In this document: positions 29,303-38,079 of the stretch, in pieces
Layout of the letters: every line of letters begins with the position of its first letter
How positions within the stretch are numbered: the first letter of the stretch is position 1
NCBI RefSeq assembly: GCF_014850955.1
Contig: NZ_JACXSS010000001.1
Coordinates: forward strand, 2,108,001 to 2,172,000
Reading direction: 5' to 3'
DNA: 64,000 nucleotides
Source: Methylomonas albis
GTDB lineage: Bacteria; Pseudomonadota; Gammaproteobacteria; Methylococcales; Methylomonadaceae
Translations under genes and position numbers: made by a program
Notes under the pieces: generated by a model
Databases searched by the model: none
The model's input: the letters and a program-made list of their open reading frames with translations, nothing else
Told to the model about the DNA's origin: nothing

Positions 29303-29570
29303 CGTTGCTCTCCCGGTTGGCATTCACATGATAGAGCAATGATACCAAGCGACTCTAATACTGGGGAGTTTTTGCTGAGCGGCAGCGCGAAGATTTTGCC
29401 CTGAGTGACGCAAATGGGCGCAAAACCGCTTTTTGCAACGCCGTTTCCCTAGTTCCGCCACCCTCTTCGTTTTGGAAACAGGGCCTAGCTTGTTGATTCT
29501 TATTGCCTATTTTATTTTCGGGCAAGCACTAACTAACTCCGGCTCGCTGCAAACGATCGGCATAGCACCG

Positions 29571-30512
29571 ATGCGAGTATTTTCCACCGAGGATATTCCG
29601 CAACGGCAACGCCGCGACTGGTGGCGGGAAGTGATTTGCCGCCAATACACTCAAGTCGATATTACCTCGAAATTAGCCAACGACTTTGCAGCGGAAACGT
29701 AAATTGCCCAATTCGATCAGCTGCAACTATCGCGGGTACGTTGCGATGCCATGTCTTTGCAAAAACAACCGCGTGACATTGACCGGCCCGATCAGGATGC
29801 TTACTTTGTGACGGTGTTGCTATCCGGGCAATATGCGTTGGAACAGAATGGCCGTACCGCGACCTTAAATCCCGGCGAGATGTTGCTCTACGATGCCACC
29901 CAGCCACACCGTATCCGTTGTAGCGGCGACTTTTCCAAACTGATCTTTGCCGTTCCGCGAGCAATGTTGCGGGCTCGATTTTCCCGGCCTGATTTGTGTA
30001 CCGCCATCGGCTTGACTCAGCAACACGGCGCAGCCATGGTGGCGGCAGACTTCTTGAAATCATGGTCTGCGCGCTTACCGCAACTCAGCGAGTCGGTGCT
30101 CCATACCGTGTGCGATACTTCATTGGACTTGCTGGCATTGGCGTTGGCCGAGATTCGGCCCAACGCTATCCAGTCATCGCGTACCCAGGCCGTTACCTTG
30201 CTGGAAATCAAACGCCATGTTGAACAGCGATTGGCTGACCCGGCTCTGAATGCAACCGGCATTGCCCAGGCAGTCGGCCTGTCGCCGCGTTACATCAATG
30301 CGCTGTTCGAACAGGAACAGCAGTCACTGATGCGCTATATTTTGCAGCGCCGCTTGGAGCGCTGCCATCAAGCGATCACACAACGGCAAACCACGGGATT
30401 GACTATCTCGCAGATTGCCTTTCGTTGGGGTTTTAACGACTTGTCGCATTTCAGCCGGGTATTTAAAAAGCGATACGGTGTGTCGCCAAGCGAGTTGAAA
30501 ACCGCAACGTAG
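29571..30512 (+). pseudogene. AraC-family regulator with an in-frame stop
   Basis: The frame from ATG 29571 reads RVFSTEDIPQRQRRDWWREV, typical of the AraC_binding_2 start, up to a TAA at 29700-29702. It then continues in the same frame with IAQFDQLQLSRVRCDA and a complete AraC helix-turn-helix end (GIAQAVGLSPRYINALF; QIAFRWGFNDLSHFSRVFKKRYGVSPSE). One nonsense change therefore splits an otherwise intact gene of about 313 codons. Re-initiation at ATG 29751 could still give a 253-residue product lacking the first 60 residues, so residual DNA binding is possible. Confidence 0.75.
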
Positions 30513-30593
30513 ACTTAGAACCAGACAGTCCTGGCGCAAAGTCCTGTTCGATGCGGCCACTTTGAATCGGAGGGCAGGGCAGTAAAATCCTGG

Positions 30594-32006
30594 TCATTGC
30601 CCACCAACCATCTGTCCCAATTTAACCAAGGCCTGATTGCCCCGTTCGTCCCAATCCACCGCGCAATTCAGGCGGATGAAATTGCGGTATTTTTGCGTCG
30701 CCGAGAACATTGGACCGGGCGCGATGCTGATGCCTCGCTCCAATGCTCGCCGGCTCAGCGCCGTGGCGTCGACAGTTTCCGGCAACTCCACCCAGATCAC
30801 GAAGCCGCCCTCCGGCTGGGTCACGCGGGTGCCCGGCGGAAAATAAGCGCCGATGGCTGCCGTCATTCTCTCCACGGCTTGCCGGTATTGATTGCGCGCC
30901 TGCCGCAGATGGCGTTCGTAGCCGCCCTTGGCCAGCATTTCCGCGACCGTCAATTGCGCGTGGGTCGGCGTCGCCAAGTTGCCGACGTATTTCAGGTACT
31001 CGGTTTGCTCCAGGTACGGTCCCGCCACCAGCCAACCCACCCGTAAACCGGGGCACAGCGATTTGGAAAACGACGAGCAATACAACACCCGGCCTTCGCT
31101 GTCCCAGCTTTTCGTCAACGACGGCCGTTGCGGGCCGAAACCCAAGTCGCCGTATATATCGTCTTCGATCAGCGCGATTTTATGGCGGTTGACCAACTCT
31201 ACCAGCGCGCGTTTGCGATCGTCGCTCATGCAATAGCCCAAGGGGTTGCTGTAGTTGGGCACCGCGATGCAGGCCTTGATCGGCCATTGCTCGCAGGCCA
31301 GTTGCAAGGCGTCAAGCGCGATGCCGTCGCGCGGATGGGTCGGAATTTCGATCGCGCGTAGCGACAACGATTCGATGACTTGCAACAAACCGTAGTAGGT
31401 CGGCGATTCGACGGCGACGATGTCGCCCGGCTTTGTAACCGCCCTCAAGGCCAGCGTTATCGCTTCCTGGCAGCCGTTGGTGATCAGGATGTCATTAGGA
31501 TCGACCGGACAGCCCAGTTCCGACATGAGTCGGGCGATTTGCCGGCGCAATTCCGGCGCGCCTGGCGGAAACTCGTAATTGGCAATGCGCTGGCTGTAAC
31601 GGCGGGCGACGTTGGCCGACAGCTGGGCCATTTTTTGCGTCGGCAAAAACGACGCCGACGGCACCGCCGCGCCCAGTTGCACAATTCTCGGATCGTTGGC
31701 GGCCTTGACCAGACGCAACACCAACTCCTGACCCGTCACCAGCGTTGGTTCGCGAGGCGGCGCCGACATCGCTGGTTCCTGCAACGAACTGCGCGGGCGC
31801 GGCCTGACGTAATAGCCCGAGCGTTGCCTGGCTTCAAGATGACCCTGATCCTCCAGCAAGCGCAAGGCGCTGACAGCCGTCGCGGTGCTGACTTGATGCT
31901 GCTGGCTGAGCTGGCGCACGCTGGGCAGGCGTTCCCCCGGCCGGTACAGATTCTGGGCGATGGCGTTGAGTAAGTGTTCAGCGAGGTTTTCGTAGCGAAG
32001 ATTCAT
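30594..32006 (-). CDS. MocR-type regulator (GntR helix-turn-helix plus aminotransferase fold)
   Basis: A 470-residue PLP-dependent regulator. A GntR winged helix-turn-helix occupies residues 1-75 (YRPGERLPSVRQLSQQHQVSTATAVSALRLLEDQG). A linker follows, then a class I/II aminotransferase domain that binds PLP through the Lys in SSFSKSLCPGLRVGW (about residue 310). I use ATG 32006 (MNLRYENLAEHLL) because the upstream extension has no domain match and runs through the operator region. It is divergent from the EamA exporter with inverted repeats between them, the usual layout for a MocR that controls its neighbour. The effector is unknown. Confidence 0.92.
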   Translation of the reverse strand: MNLRYENLAEHLLNAIAQNLYRPGERLPSVRQLSQQHQVSTATAVSALRLLEDQGHLEARQRSGYYVRPRPRSSLQEPAMSAPPREPTLVTGQELVLRLVKAANDPRIVQLGAAVPSASFLPTQKMAQLSANVARRYSQRIANYEFPPGAPELRRQIARLMSELGCPVDPNDILITNGCQEAITLALRAVTKPGDIVAVESPTYYGLLQVIESLSLRAIEIPTHPRDGIALDALQLACEQWPIKACIAVPNYSNPLGYCMSDDRKRALVELVNRHKIALIEDDIYGDLGFGPQRPSLTKSWDSEGRVLYCSSFSKSLCPGLRVGWLVAGPYLEQTEYLKYVGNLATPTHAQLTVAEMLAKGGYERHLRQARNQYRQAVERMTAAIGAYFPPGTRVTQPEGGFVIWVELPETVDATALSRRALERGISIAPGPMFSATQKYRNFIRLNCAVDWDERGNQALVKLGQMVGGQ

Positions 32007-32038
32007 GGCGACGAGCAATACAGTTTCGGCGTTTGGTG

Positions 32039-32105
32039 ATCGATACAATTCAATTTTGCTCAAAATTGTATCGATATAATTTACAGAGTTTGCATCTGTA
32101 TCGAT
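32039..32105. promoter_or_regulatory. Probable MocR operator array
   Basis: ATCGATACAATT (32039-32050) and its exact reverse complement AATTGTATCGAT (32064-32075) are 13 bp apart. A third half-site, TGTATCGAT, is at 32097-32105. The array sits between the divergent MocR and EamA starts, where an autoregulating MocR would bind. Confidence 0.7.
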
Positions 32106-32154
32106 TGCCCGATCATAGCCTAAAGTAGCGTCTCCGATCAAACAGGGCAAGATT

Positions 32155-33093
32155 ATGAAACTCCGCTTGTTGCGCCGCGCCGCATTTGCCGCTGGCGACC
32201 TAACCCCTAGTACGACTTCCCAAACCTCCGAGCTGACGCGCGGTTATTGGTTCGGCTGCGCCGGCATCCTCGGCTTCAGCTTGACCTTGCCGGCGACCCG
32301 GCTGGCGGTGGCGGAACTCGATCCGGTATTCGTCGGTTTGGGCCGCGCGGTTGTCGCATCGTTGTTGGCAGCATTGGCCTTGTGGTGGCGAGGGGGGCGC
32401 TTGCCCAAGGGTTGGCAATGGCTGAGGTTGGCCGCGACCGCCGGCGGGGTCGTGATCGGCTTTCCGCTGCTGTCGGCATTGGCCTTGCGACAAGTGTCGG
32501 CGGTGCATGGTGCCGTGGTGGTTGGCTTGACGCCGTTGTTGACCGCCGGTTTCGGCGTGCTGTTGTCGGGCGAACGGCCGGCATGGCAATTCTGGTTGGC
32601 AACGGCATTGGGCAGCACGGCCATTTTGGTCTTCGTCTATCTGTCCGGAGCGGAGGTATTGCAACAAGCGGATCTGTATCTGCTGGCGGCCATTGCCTGC
32701 GCGGCCTATGGTTATGCCGAAGGTGCGCGGCTGTCGAAACAGCTAGGTGCTTGGCAAACCATCAGCTGGGCATTGCTGATGACCGCGCCGCTATTGCTAC
32801 CGTGGGTGGTGGAAGCCGCGCCGCCGCGCTTTGATCTGATCCGCTGGCCCAGCTTGTTAGGCTTTGCCTACGTCAGCGTGGTCAGCATGTATCTAGCCTT
32901 TTTTGCCTGGTATCGCGGTCTGGCGCTGGGTGGCACCGCGCGGATCGGCCAACTGCAATTACTGCAGCCGTTTCTGAGCATGGCGGCCGGTTCAGTGTTG
33001 ATCGGCGAAAGCGTCGAGATTGAACAACTGGTAACAGTCTCTGTAGTCGTTGCTTGCGTCTTGGCCGGCAGAAAACCCCAAAACCAACGTTAA
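32155..33093 (+). CDS. EamA/DMT-family transporter
   Basis: A 312-residue inner-membrane exporter of the drug/metabolite transporter superfamily, with about ten membrane spans in two EamA repeats. Examples are GYWFGCAGILGFSLTLPATRLAV near the front and AYVSVVSMYLAFFAWYRGLALGG in the second half. The first roughly 25 residues are soluble and basic. It is divergent from the MocR regulator and leads a plus-strand run with the aminotransferase remnant, DinB protein and cupin. Substrate is unknown; amino acids or related amines are plausible given the MocR partner. Confidence 0.9.
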   Translation: MKLRLLRRAAFAAGDLTPSTTSQTSELTRGYWFGCAGILGFSLTLPATRLAVAELDPVFVGLGRAVVASLLAALALWWRGGRLPKGWQWLRLAATAGGVVIGFPLLSALALRQVSAVHGAVVVGLTPLLTAGFGVLLSGERPAWQFWLATALGSTAILVFVYLSGAEVLQQADLYLLAAIACAAYGYAEGARLSKQLGAWQTISWALLMTAPLLLPWVVEAAPPRFDLIRWPSLLGFAYVSVVSMYLAFFAWYRGLALGGTARIGQLQLLQPFLSMAAGSVLIGESVEIEQLVTVSVVVACVLAGRKPQNQR

Positions 33094-33109
33094 CATCAGG
33101 AGAATTTTG

Positions 33110-33853
33110 ATGAGTACTCATTCGCTAACCTGGCTGAATGACCAACTGTTGCCCACTAGCCAAGCGCTTATCCCGGTCAACGACCACGGTTTACTCTACG
33201 GCGACGGCGTGTTCGAAGGCATACGCTTTTACCAGCGCCGCGCCTTTAGACTGCCGCAACATTTGCAGCGGCTGCAATTGTCGGCGCGGGCGATTGCCCT
33301 GGAAATACCGCTTTCCACTGACGAATTGACGACCGTCATCGAACGCTTGATCGGATCGTTTGCCGACGACGGCTATATCCGCTTGATGGTCACGCGCGGC
33401 GCCGGCCAGATGGGCTTGAATCCCCAAAGCTGTACCCGGCCCAATGTCATCGCCATCGCCATCGCCATCGCCATCGCCATCGCCATCGACGGCGAAGCGA
33501 TACTGCTCAACGGCCAAGGCCGGGTGGCCGAAGGCGCCGCCGATAATATCTTCATCGTCCGCAACGGCCGTTTGCTGACGCCGCCATGCAGCGAAGGTGC
33601 GCTGGAAGGTATCACCCGAGAATTGGTGTTACAGTTGGCGCAGGCCGACGGCATCGAAACCAGTGAGCAGCCGTTGGGCGTGTATGATTTGTAAGCTGCC
33701 GACGAATGTTTCCTGACCGGCACCGGCGCGGAATTGATTGCGGTGGCTAGTATCGACTGCCGATCCTTGCCTAGTTGCCCAGGACCGGTATTCCAACGCT
33801 TGCAACAGGCCTTTCGGCGGACCATAGACCACGAATGCGGAGGCATCTCATGA
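33110..33853 (+). pseudogene. Class IV (BCAT-like) aminotransferase, decayed
   Basis: Begins like a branched-chain or D-amino-acid aminotransferase (LIPVNDHGLLYGDGVFEGIRF, residues 20-40; IRLMVTRGAGQMGLNP). Two defects are visible. About 45 residues in the middle, including the segment with the catalytic PLP lysine, are replaced by an (Ile-Ala) run from a hexanucleotide repeat. A TAA at 33692-33694 then interrupts the conserved YDL-(Y)-xADECFLTGT motif, after which the frame continues to a TGA overlapping the dinB-like start. RBS CAGGAG precedes the ATG at 33110. A functional enzyme is not expected. Confidence 0.85.
33449..33490 (+). repeat. Hexanucleotide microsatellite (ATCGCC)6 plus ATCGAC
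   Basis: Six perfect ATCGCC units followed by one ATCGAC, in frame as alternating Ile-Ala. It sits exactly where the aminotransferase has lost its central segment, so slippage or a deletion scar is likely. Confidence 0.9.
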
Positions 33854-34350
33854 CTTTGTTTGAAAATTTGCAATTGCTGGCGCGTTACAGCCAATGGGTC
33901 AATCAGTGTTTGTACGACACCTGCGCGACTTTGACCGACGATGACCGCAAACGGGATCGAGGCGTATTTTTTCATTCCATCCACGGCACCTGGAATCATC
34001 TGCTGCTGGGCGACCGCGTTTGGCTGGCTCGCTTGCAAGGCCAGCCGGTGCCGTATCAAAGCCTGGATTTGGAACTGTACGCCGATTTCGCCGAATTGCG
34101 GGCGGCGCAAACCGATTGTGACCAAGCTTTGCTGGATTGGATTAAAGGTTTGCAAACCGACGACTTGCAACGGCGCATCGCCTTCCGCAGCCTGTCCACC
34201 GGACAGGACAAGGAACTGAACGTCGCGATTATGTTGAACACCTTGTTGAACCACAAAACCCACCATCGCGGCCAAATCACCGCGTTGCTGAGCCAATGCG
34301 GTTGCGACTACGGCGCCATCGACTTCATCTGCGCGCCGTTTGTCGACTAA
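33850..34350 (+). CDS. DinB/YfiT-like four-helix protein
   Basis: A 166-residue DinB-family protein. The front MTLFENLQLLARYSQWVNQCLYD, the HSIHGTWNHLLLGDRVWL stretch (metal-ligand His, about residue 48) and LLNHKTHHRGQI (two His, about residues 136-140) form the usual metal-binding triad. DinB proteins are metal-dependent enzymes of varied thiol-linked chemistry; this one's substrate is unknown. The start at 33850 overlaps the TGA that would end the aminotransferase frame, so it was probably translationally coupled to it. Confidence 0.88.
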   Translation: MTLFENLQLLARYSQWVNQCLYDTCATLTDDDRKRDRGVFFHSIHGTWNHLLLGDRVWLARLQGQPVPYQSLDLELYADFAELRAAQTDCDQALLDWIKGLQTDDLQRRIAFRSLSTGQDKELNVAIMLNTLLNHKTHHRGQITALLSQCGCDYGAIDFICAPFVD

Positions 34351-34384
34351 GCTAGGCGTTTTTTCCCTCTTCGGATCGTTCCCA

Positions 34385-34876
34385 ATGACTGAGCCAGTTT
34401 TCCCAATCGCCGCGATAGCGGATCAAGTGCCTCCACGCGCAAGAAAATCCTTATATCCGCAAGCCATTTTGGACCTGCATGGCGCCCGGCTGGCAGGCCG
34501 GGAAAAGCGGGCGTTGGGTGATTTGTTCGGCCTGCAAAATTTTGGCGTCAATCTGACGCGATTGGCGCCGGCGGCAATATCTGCTTTACGCCATGCGCAT
34601 AGCCAGCAGGACGAATTCATCTACATCTTGCAAGGCTGTCCAACCCTTTACACCGACGCCGGCCCCACGCCGTTGTCGCCCGGCATGTGCGCCGGCTTCA
34701 AAGCCGGCAGCGGCGATGCCCATAGGCTGGTCAACGAATCGAATGACGACGTGCTGTATCTGGAAATCGGCGACCGTAACGTGGGTGATCAAGTCGTCTA
34801 CCCGGACGACGACTTGCAGGCAGGGTTTGTCGACAATCGCTTCAGCTTCGTCCACAAAGACGGTACGCCGTATTGA
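34385..34876 (+). CDS. Cupin-domain protein
   Basis: A 163-residue single-cupin protein. The cupin core shows HAHSQQDEFIYILQG at about residues 69-83 and a second motif around GDAHRLVNES, giving the His/Glu metal site. The tail VYPDDDLQAGF resembles cupins annotated as transcription-factor-like or sugar-binding. It lies 34 bp after the DinB gene and may belong to the EamA-led unit. The upstream start at 34340 was rejected because MTEPVFPI fits the usual front. Function not assigned. Confidence 0.82.
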   Translation: MTEPVFPIAAIADQVPPRARKSLYPQAILDLHGARLAGREKRALGDLFGLQNFGVNLTRLAPAAISALRHAHSQQDEFIYILQGCPTLYTDAGPTPLSPGMCAGFKAGSGDAHRLVNESNDDVLYLEIGDRNVGDQVVYPDDDLQAGFVDNRFSFVHKDGTPY

Positions 34877-34961
34877 ATGCTTTGGAATTTTTCGCTGCCA
34901 AGATGGGCGATTCCTGTTATACCTTTTGTATTTCAAATTTCGACACATCCGCTCCCTCGCG

Positions 34962-37900
34962 CTACGGGAGTTTGCGGCTTGGCTTGGTAGGGTCAGCCAA
35001 GCCTCGGTAAATCCGCTCTGCGGTGCGCCGCACTTCCGGGTTGACGTTCAGCAAAATATCCTGGCCCTCCAAGGCCGCCAGGAAGGCCCAGTACAATGGT
35101 GCGTAGCGATCCGGGTATCCGGCGGCTTGCATGAATTCCAGGAATTTGGGGCCGTAGCCTTTGGCGATGGTATAACTCAGAACACGTTGAATGGGTTTGC
35201 CGTAATGCAACCAAAAGTCGTCATTTCCCTTTGCTAAAGCCTCGTCAATCGAGTTGAAAGCGGGGCCGGGTTTGTCTTCCACTAAAAACCGAGCGGCATC
35301 CAATAAATTTGCAAGGTGACTTTCAGTTACTTGACCTCCTAATTCAGCATGTCGCCGGGCATCGTTCGGGCGATTTAGGTTGAACCAATATAAATAAGCC
35401 AGCATGCCGTGAGAATAATTTTTCAACTCCGGCTCAAGTAATTCTATACAACGCTGATAAGCTTGCTCCGCTTTGTCATAGCGACCTGTATTCGTTAATA
35501 GATTGGCTATATCGCTCCAAACTCCCGGGTTCTCAGGGTCAAGAACGATCACTTGTCGGTATGCTGATTCCGCCTCTTCATATCGTTCAAGAGGCTCTTC
35601 CAGTAAATTGGCAAGATTCCGCCAATAAATTGCAGCGTCTTCATTTAAAGCAATTGCTTTTCGATAGGCTTCTTCGGCTTCCTGGAACCGTTCTAAATGG
35701 TAATGTAGCAACGTACCCAGATTATTCCAGGGATGAGCTAGATTAGGATCGAGTTCAATCGACCTTCTGTAAGCCAGTTCAGCCTCGTCATAGCGCTGTA
35801 GCTGATTTTGCAATAGCGTCCCTAAGCCATTCCAGGGGATGGAGGCATCATTTGGGTCAAGGGCTATTGCTTGGCGATAGGCCGCCTCGGATTCGTCGAA
35901 ACGACCGAAGTGTTCTTTTAATAAATTTCCTAGGCCATTCCAGGCATTTGCGTTTGCAGGATCAATTTCTATCGCACGGCGGCATGCGGTCTCGGCGTCT
36001 TGGTAACGCTCCCAGGTATACAAATAATATCCGAGTTGATACCACGCTTCTGAGCGAAATTCCTTGTCTTCTCCCGTTTCTCCGGCTTTGCGTAGTGTTG
36101 CTTCGGCTTCATTTAAAAACCCCAATTCCGCTAAATATCGTCCTCGGGCATAACCTCGCTCGGCGGTGTCGGATCCACAAAAATCAGGGTGTGCATCCAC
36201 AAGCTCCCACAATTGATTCTCTCCATCACTAAACCGTTTTCTGATGGCTTGTACTTCTTCCGGATTGCCTGAATCATTTAAATTCACTAGACAACCAATT
36301 GCGGCAATCTCGGGCTTATTCTGTTGCAAGGCTGCCGCTGCCATACCTTCTAAATCGTAGCGATGACTAATGCTTCCATCACGGACAGCGGATTTGAAAG
36401 TATCCATGGCGAGCGAAGACATACCAGGCTTCTTGCTTATTTCAAGATACTCCGAATTTAACAGATCAATCAAGTCGTTTAAATTACCCAACTCTAACAG
36501 ATGTTCGATAATCGAACGCTTTATGTCTCCGCTGATTTCCAGCGTCCCACCCAACAATTCCCAAAAGTTTCTGGCATCCCAACCTTCAGGCCATTCCCGT
36601 TGCACTGCCTGAGCCTTGCGTTCCAGTTCCGCCATGTCGGCCAGCTCCGGCGCAATGTCGCGCAAATCCACCAACTGCTCGATGCGTTTGCGGGGGGGGG
36701 ATTGTTGCAGCAAATCCCGCCCAGCCGCTTGACTCAAAGCCTTACGGTAAACCGGGTCTTCGACGCTTTCCGATAGCGCCAACATCAGGTCGGCGCGGCC
36801 TTTGTGGTTACCGTTGCGCAAAAAACCGCGCGCTAAGTCCTCGCGGTCGCCGGGCGTATAAAAGCCGCGCAAAAACGCGGTTAGCCAGCAAACTTTCTGC
36901 TTCAAGCGGCGACTGCCGTGGCGCATCAAATACCAAATATTGAAGAAGCGCTCGATCATTTGGTACCCGGAGCGGCCGCTGCCGCTGACCGGGACTTTTT
37001 CCAGAAAGCCGTCGTTTTCCAGGCGTTTGAGTTGGGCGTTGACCACGGTGACTTCCAGTCCCGAGACTTTGGCAATGCCGTTGGCGGTGATCGGATCCCA
37101 ATTCAATGCCACCGCGTCCAGCACCGCGCGGGCCTGCGGCGCGGCTTCCTCGGTGCGGGCTTTATACAGCGGCGTCATCCGATCCAGCAGTTTTTCCAGG
37201 TCGGCGAAGGCGTCCTCGCCAGCCTGACTTTCCAACAATAAGTACAACACCGCCAAGGTGCGCGGATTGCCGCCGGTCATTTCGGTCAAGGCATTAATGC
37301 GGCCGGGATCGCGGCGCAACAGCTCGACAACCTTGCCGCCGGCTTCGCCGCGTTTTTGCGCCAAGCGTTGCAAGCAGGCGCGGACTTCGTGGCTTTCTAA
37401 GCGCGCCAGGGTGGTCAGGCGGAAAAAGTCGAAAAATGCCGCCTTGCGGTCGGACAGGCTTTTCGGATAAACCGCCGCCGCGCCGACCACAATTGGGCAG
37501 CCGCTTTGCTGCAAGATGTCGCGCAAGCCCCAGTCGTGTTTTTTCAGGGCATCTAGGATCAAATCCAGGTTGTCCAAAAACAACACGGGGCGCTTGCCCA
37601 GTGTTGCGCAAGCTGCTTTGAACATCCGCCAAGCCGAGTCGCCGTTGGCTTGGTCTTTGCGGTTTTGTTCATAGGCCTGCTCGACATCGTCCAGTTGTCG
37701 TTCCAAATTCTTGGCTTGTTCGTCATGGCCGTTTTGTTCCAGCCACTCCAGCAAGGCTTCGATCACGTTGCGCCAGAATACGTGCAGGTTAATGACGTTG
37801 TATTGCTCCTCGCGAAAAGTCAGTGGCACGAAAGCTTGGCTTAAGTCTTCGTGCTCGCCGACGGCGATGGCGATGCGATGCAGCAGCGTGGTTTTGCCCA

Positions 37901-38075
37901 TGCCGCGCTGGCCAATGATCAAATGGTGGCGCGGGCTGGCATGGGTAGCGGTTTGCTGGCGCAGTTCGCCTAAAAAATATTCCAGCGTTGTTTCTCGGGC
38001 GACGAAACCGGCGACCAAGTCTTCCGCTTTCAGGTTGCCGGGGCCGTATAGTGCGATGACATCGAGTTCTGTCAT
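34962..38075 (-). CDS. STAND-like NTPase with C-terminal TPR array
   Basis: A 1037-residue protein. The N-terminal NTPase has Walker A GQRGMGKTT (about residues 52-60) and Walker B RPVLFLDNLDLIL (about 165). A winged-helix-like region (ITANGIAKVSGLEVTVVNAQLKRLENDGFLEK) follows, and about six long TPRs occupy the last third (for example ANAWNGLGNLLKEHF, then FDESEAAYRQAIALDPN). This sensor-switch layout is shared by STAND regulators and several defence ATPases. A nine-C homopolymer lies in the coding strand at 36692-36700. I chose ATG 38075, four bases after the upstream stop and following GGAG. It is cotranscribed with the ATPase upstream; no effector domain was recognised. Confidence 0.85.
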   Translation of the reverse strand: MTELDVIALYGPGNLKAEDLVAGFVARETTLEYFLGELRQQTATHASPRHHLIIGQRGMGKTTLLHRIAIAVGEHEDLSQAFVPLTFREEQYNVINLHVFWRNVIEALLEWLEQNGHDEQAKNLERQLDDVEQAYEQNRKDQANGDSAWRMFKAACATLGKRPVLFLDNLDLILDALKKHDWGLRDILQQSGCPIVVGAAAVYPKSLSDRKAAFFDFFRLTTLARLESHEVRACLQRLAQKRGEAGGKVVELLRRDPGRINALTEMTGGNPRTLAVLYLLLESQAGEDAFADLEKLLDRMTPLYKARTEEAAPQARAVLDAVALNWDPITANGIAKVSGLEVTVVNAQLKRLENDGFLEKVPVSGSGRSGYQMIERFFNIWYLMRHGSRRLKQKVCWLTAFLRGFYTPGDREDLARGFLRNGNHKGRADLMLALSESVEDPVYRKALSQAAGRDLLQQSPPRKRIEQLVDLRDIAPELADMAELERKAQAVQREWPEGWDARNFWELLGGTLEISGDIKRSIIEHLLELGNLNDLIDLLNSEYLEISKKPGMSSLAMDTFKSAVRDGSISHRYDLEGMAAAALQQNKPEIAAIGCLVNLNDSGNPEEVQAIRKRFSDGENQLWELVDAHPDFCGSDTAERGYARGRYLAELGFLNEAEATLRKAGETGEDKEFRSEAWYQLGYYLYTWERYQDAETACRRAIEIDPANANAWNGLGNLLKEHFGRFDESEAAYRQAIALDPNDASIPWNGLGTLLQNQLQRYDEAELAYRRSIELDPNLAHPWNNLGTLLHYHLERFQEAEEAYRKAIALNEDAAIYWRNLANLLEEPLERYEEAESAYRQVIVLDPENPGVWSDIANLLTNTGRYDKAEQAYQRCIELLEPELKNYSHGMLAYLYWFNLNRPNDARRHAELGGQVTESHLANLLDAARFLVEDKPGPAFNSIDEALAKGNDDFWLHYGKPIQRVLSYTIAKGYGPKFLEFMQAAGYPDRYAPLYWAFLAALEGQDILLNVNPEVRRTAERIYRGLADPTKPSRKLP

Positions 38076-38079
38076 GTCT

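Noticed and set aside
27350..29480. Terminal inverted repeats of the ISNCY element
   Set aside because: Comparison of both flanks gave no convincing matching ends.
33449..33490. Genuine Ile-Ala repeat protein segment
   Set aside because: The run stands where the family has its catalytic lysine region; it is a microsatellite in a decayed gene.
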